From positions 1 through 7,640 of the forward strand of contig CACYHJ010000123.1 of the NCBI GenBank assembly GCA_902774165.1: a stretch of 7,640 nt of DNA, written 5' to 3'. Of the stretch, positions 5,172-7,640 are shown piece by piece; the first letter of the stretch is position 1; each line of letters starts with the position of its first letter. The notes under the pieces were generated by a model that ran no database searches, was not told the DNA's origin, and saw only the letters and a list, made by a program, of their open reading frames with translations. The DNA is from Oscillospiraceae bacterium (lineage in GTDB: Bacteria; Bacillota; Clostridia; Oscillospirales; Acutalibacteraceae). The translations under genes and the position numbers were made by a program.

Positions 5172-6062
5172 GAGATTCTGTCCTTTCGGGGTTAATACAG
5201 ATTGAATCACGAGGGTCATATCCTCCGGCAGCGGCGCGGAAAAACACATCTCCTCCTCGCTCACCGGGTGCGTCAGCCTTACCTCGGCGCAATGCAGCGC
5301 GGCGCGGGCGATCAGTTCCCGGCTGCCGCCGTACATATCATCCCCCAGCAGCGGCGCGCCCAGCGATGCGAAATGCACACGGATCTGATGGGTCCTGCCG
5401 GTCTCCGGCAGCACCCTCACCAGAGAACACCGGTCTCCGCTCAGAACGCTCTCCCATCGGGTCAGCGCGTACTCGCCCTCGTCGCCCGCGGCCCGCAGGG
5501 TCTTCATCGGGTCCGGCCGGTATATCCGTTTCTCGATCGCGCCGCAGCCCTCAAACCGTCCGGACGGCAGGGCGAGGTAGGTTTTTTTCAGCTTCCCGCC
5601 CAGCGCGGAGGCGGCAAAGGCGTTCTTTGCGCAGATCACCACGCCGGAGGTGCACTTATCGAGCCTTCCCACGGCGCGGAACACGGCGTTTTCACCGTTC
5701 CGAGCAAGATATGCCGCAACGCCGTTGGCGAGGGTATCGCCCTGATGGTTGTGGGTCGGATGCATGGCAAGACCGGCAGGCTTATTGATCACCAGCAGAT
5801 CCGCGTCTTCATAGATCACGTCCAGCGGGATCGGGATCGGTTCGATTTCACCGGCCTCTTCCGGCAGGGTCAGAACGATCCGGTCGCCGGCATGCACCCG
5901 GTCGATGGTGCGGATGTGCGCGCCGTTGCAGGCAATTCCGTCGGGAAGATTCTTCAGGGTTATCATCAGGCGCGACGATAACCCTGCAAAGCCGCGAAGA
6001 AACTGCAGCGCCTTGCGGCTGTCGTACTCCGGCGGCACGGTAAAACGAAGGGTTCTTCGCAT
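5172..6062 (-). CDS. RluA-family pseudouridine synthase, open into uxaC
   Basis: An RNA-modifying enzyme that isomerises uridine to pseudouridine in rRNA or tRNA; the target base cannot be told from sequence. From ATG at 6062 there are 297 residues before the uxaC ATG. Residues about 30-65 look like an S4-type RNA-binding segment (LKNLPDGIACNGAHI). The catalytic domain has INKPAGLAMHPTHNHQGDTLANG (92-114), the active-site motif GRLDKCTSG with catalytic D125, and ETGRTHQIRVHFASLGAPLLGDDMYGG (210-236). The C-terminal HPVSEEEMCFSAPLPEDM is where family members normally finish. Here no stop follows: the frame continues through TLVIQSVLTPKGQNL into the uxaC start. The coordinates given end just before that ATG. 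The gene begins 4 nt after the stop of the dockerin protein and has no clear ribosome binding site, suggesting translational coupling. The in-frame extension upstream of 6062 overlaps the dockerin gene and is not family-like. Confidence 0.88.
5181..5186 (-). promoter_or_regulatory. Internal ribosome binding site for uxaC
   Basis: AAAGGA on the minus strand is 9 nt before the ATG at 5171, inside the open frame coming from the pseudouridine synthase gene. It argues that UxaC can be made as a separate protein even though no stop codon separates the two. Confidence 0.65.
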
Positions 6063-6066
6063 TCTG

Positions 6067-7640
6067 TCAATCCAACGTCTGAAGCTTCGCGGAAACCCGA
6101 AGCACGGTACGCGCGTCGGCGGCGGTGATCTTCCCGCTGCCGTCCACGTCGCCGGCGGCAATCTGAGCGTCGGTAAAGCTCAGCGTTCTCGCGGCGGCCT
6201 GAAGGATCATCCGCGCGTCGGTGGAATTGACCTTGCCGTCCTCGTTGACGTCGCCGCGGGTGACGGTGGGAGCGGGAATGGTCTCATTCACGGTTTTTCC
6301 GCAGCGCAGACAGACGCCGCGTCTCTCGCCGTCGCTGTCCTTGGTCGCAGCCCGGACGACCGTCCAGTCCTTGACCGAATGGCCGTATGCGGGAGTGATC
6401 ACGTCCTCGATCACGGCGCCGCAGACCGCGCAGACCGTCGCGTCATGCCCTTCCGTCTCGCAGTCGGCGGGCGTCACGGAATGCGCCGCGGCAGGCGTAT
6501 GGGCCGCGGGCAGCGCGTAGGTACGCTCCAGCAGCTCGCCGCATTCGGCGCAGACGAGAATCTGCTCACGCTGCGACGTGCAGGGGTACTTGCCGACCAG
6601 CGCCGGGTCGATCGCCGCAGCTTCCTTATCGGCGGGAACCGCCGTGACGCCCTCCTCCGCGGGAGCGGTCATGGGCTCCCCGGCCCCGGCGTCGGGATAT
6701 TTCTGCGCGTCCTCGATCAGGACGCTGGCGCCGTCCACGACCGTCCAGGGACCGTAGGCGTGCAGGTGTTCTTTATCGCAAAGGCCGTAGGGATGCTCCC
6801 TGACCAGCTGGCCGCATACGGTGCAGTACTTGAACGCAAGCCCCTTCTGAGTCTCGGTCGCCTCGCTTACCCGGACCCACGGGCCTTCGGTGTGGCCGAC
6901 GGGGGGGATGAGTCTTGTGTGCAGCAGCGCGCCGCAGTCCTCACAGAAAGCGGCTTCCATGCCCCAGGTCTCGCAGCCCGGCGCAACGACAGTGCGGAAC
7001 GCGCCTTCCTTATGCTCTGGGACCGGAACGACGGAGGTGGTGGGCGCTTCGGTCTGGCTGGGTGTTTCCGACGGCGTCTCACTGGTCGGCTCGCTCGGCG
7101 TCTCACTGGTCGGCTCCGAGGTAGGCTCGGGCATAACGCCCGGCACCGTAACGTCGCGGAACATATAGCTCAGGCCGATCTTGCCGGAAACGCCGTCCGC
7201 GGCGGCAAATTCCACATACTGCCAGATATCGTACGACGCGGTGAAGTTGCAGTAGTCGCCGTAATCGGCAATCCAGTGGGCGTAATTGCCCAGAGTATCA
7301 AAGCCGATGTTTTTGGTCGTCCAGTCATACGGCAGGTAAACGCCCGCCTGAACGCCTTTATCCTCCAGCGCTTTGCAGAATTCGGAGGCAAGGCGTGTAT
7401 TGACCGTACGGGAGAGAGATTTCTTCGCCGCGGAATAGGGCGCGTAAAAGACCGGCAGCGCCAGCTGCGCGCCGACGGCGCTGATCCGCCCGAGGACCCA
7501 GTTGACCTCTTCGACGATCTGCGCGCTCTCCATCGCCGAGGAGGAGAAGAACAGGCCGACCTTCAGGCCCGCCGCTCTCGCCGCTTTATAATTGGCCTCA
7601 AAGCCAAGATCCTCTGCGATCACGCCGGTGGTATTCATGC
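6067..7640 (-). CDS. Secreted GH25-like protein with CxxC repeats and C-terminal dockerin (5' end outside window)
   Basis: Partial; 523 residues are visible from the first in-frame Met at 7638, which is not the true start because it falls inside the GH25 fold. Residues 1-161 match the GH25 (N-acetylmuramidase) C-terminal two thirds: FEANYKAARAAGLKVGLFF, WVLGRI, LPVFYAPYS, FCKALEDKGVQAGVY, YDIWQYVEF and GVSGKIGLSYMF. The usual YD-x-E catalytic pair reads YAPY (65-68), so lytic activity is doubtful. Residues 168-200 are a Pro/Ser/Thr/Glu linker with tandem EPTSETPS. Residues 206-450 carry five CxxC pairs (232, 272, 363, 403, 443), a small cysteine module seen in clostridial surface proteins. 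Residues 461-521 are a dockerin with two canonical calcium loops (D463/N465/D467/N471/D474 and D497/D499/S501/T505/D508), each followed by an AR helix. It is presumably exported and cohesin-anchored. A pseudouridine synthase gene starts 4 nt downstream. Confidence 0.88.
   Translation of the reverse strand, partial: MNTTGVIAEDLGFEANYKAARAAGLKVGLFFSSSAMESAQIVEEVNWVLGRISAVGAQLALPVFYAPYSAAKKSLSRTVNTRLASEFCKALEDKGVQAGVYLPYDWTTKNIGFDTLGNYAHWIADYGDYCNFTASYDIWQYVEFAAADGVSGKIGLSYMFRDVTVPGVMPEPTSEPTSETPSEPTSETPSETPSQTEAPTTSVVPVPEHKEGAFRTVVAPGCETWGMEAAFCEDCGALLHTRLIPPVGHTEGPWVRVSEATETQKGLAFKYCTVCGQLVREHPYGLCDKEHLHAYGPWTVVDGASVLIEDAQKYPDAGAGEPMTAPAEEGVTAVPADKEAAAIDPALVGKYPCTSQREQILVCAECGELLERTYALPAAHTPAAAHSVTPADCETEGHDATVCAVCGAVIEDVITPAYGHSVKDWTVVRAATKDSDGERRGVCLRCGKTVNETIPAPTVTRGDVNEDGKVNSTDARMILQAAARTLSFTDAQIAAGDVDGSGKITAADARTVLRVSAKLQTLD
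7072..7116. repeat. 24-bp tandem repeat encoding the linker
   Basis: Two copies of a 21-bp identical core (7072-7092 and 7096-7116) repeat with a 24-bp period, encoding EPTSETPS twice. Shorter diverged copies continue on both sides (EPTS, ETPSQTE). Such exact coding repeats readily gain or lose units, so linker length probably varies between strains. Confidence 0.75.

Noticed and set aside
5202..5981. Plus-strand ORF opposite the pseudouridine synthase
   Set aside because: It overlaps a well-supported enzyme on the other strand, with no domain of its own.
6063..6161. Upstream extension of the pseudouridine synthase from ATG at 6161
   Set aside because: The extra 33 residues overlap the dockerin coding region of the preceding gene in another frame and are not family-like. 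MRRTLRF at 6062 fits the family start.

Overview
The window looks like a piece of a GC-rich, anaerobic, gut- or rumen-type Clostridia genome, most plausibly Oscillospirales/Ruminococcaceae. The reasons are two secreted proteins with type I dockerin modules (the calcium-binding anchors that fit cohesins in cellulosome-like systems), an ECF sigma/anti-sigma pair of clostridial style, AGGAGG-type ribosome binding sites, and a UxaC-type uronate isomerase. This placement is inferred from protein style, not from a marker gene. Every gene I can support lies on the minus strand, so transcription runs from high to low coordinates.

Layout in transcription order. (a) 7640-6067: the C-terminal part of a secreted protein, with a GH25 (lysozyme-fold) domain whose usual catalytic D-x-E is replaced, a Pro/Ser/Thr linker, a region with five CxxC pairs, and a C-terminal dockerin. 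(b) 6062-5172: an RluA-family pseudouridine synthase starting 4 nt after that gene. It runs without any stop codon into (c) 5171-3774: glucuronate isomerase UxaC, which nevertheless has its own ribosome binding site. (d) 3781-3504: a non-coding array of about ten short, mostly perfect hairpins with different stems, separated by a constant 7-nt spacer (atatcga in the left half, its reverse complement tcgatat in the right half). (e) 3481-2897: a small protein resembling a cysteine synthase from which the PLP lysine and about 90 central residues are missing, followed by a good intrinsic terminator. (f) 2703-199: an ECF sigma factor (probable TTG start), its membrane anti-sigma factor overlapping it by ATGA, and a secreted protein with an internal dockerin. 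(g) 212-1: a stem-loop over the last stop codon, then an AT-rich non-coding end flanked by two inverted blocks of a TTAGGCA heptamer repeat.

How it fits together: genes in (f) form a likely operon in which an envelope-sensing sigma/anti-sigma pair is followed by a dockerin-bearing exported protein, so the regulator may control cell-surface or cellulosome-like components. UxaC serves uronate (pectin/glucuronoxylan) catabolism, which suits a plant-fibre lifestyle. The most unusual items are the hairpin array at 3504-3781, the reduced cysteine-synthase-like protein, the RluA-UxaC single reading frame, the GH25 domain lacking its catalytic pair, and the inverted heptamer repeats at the left end. 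No tRNA, rRNA, CRISPR array or transposase was seen.
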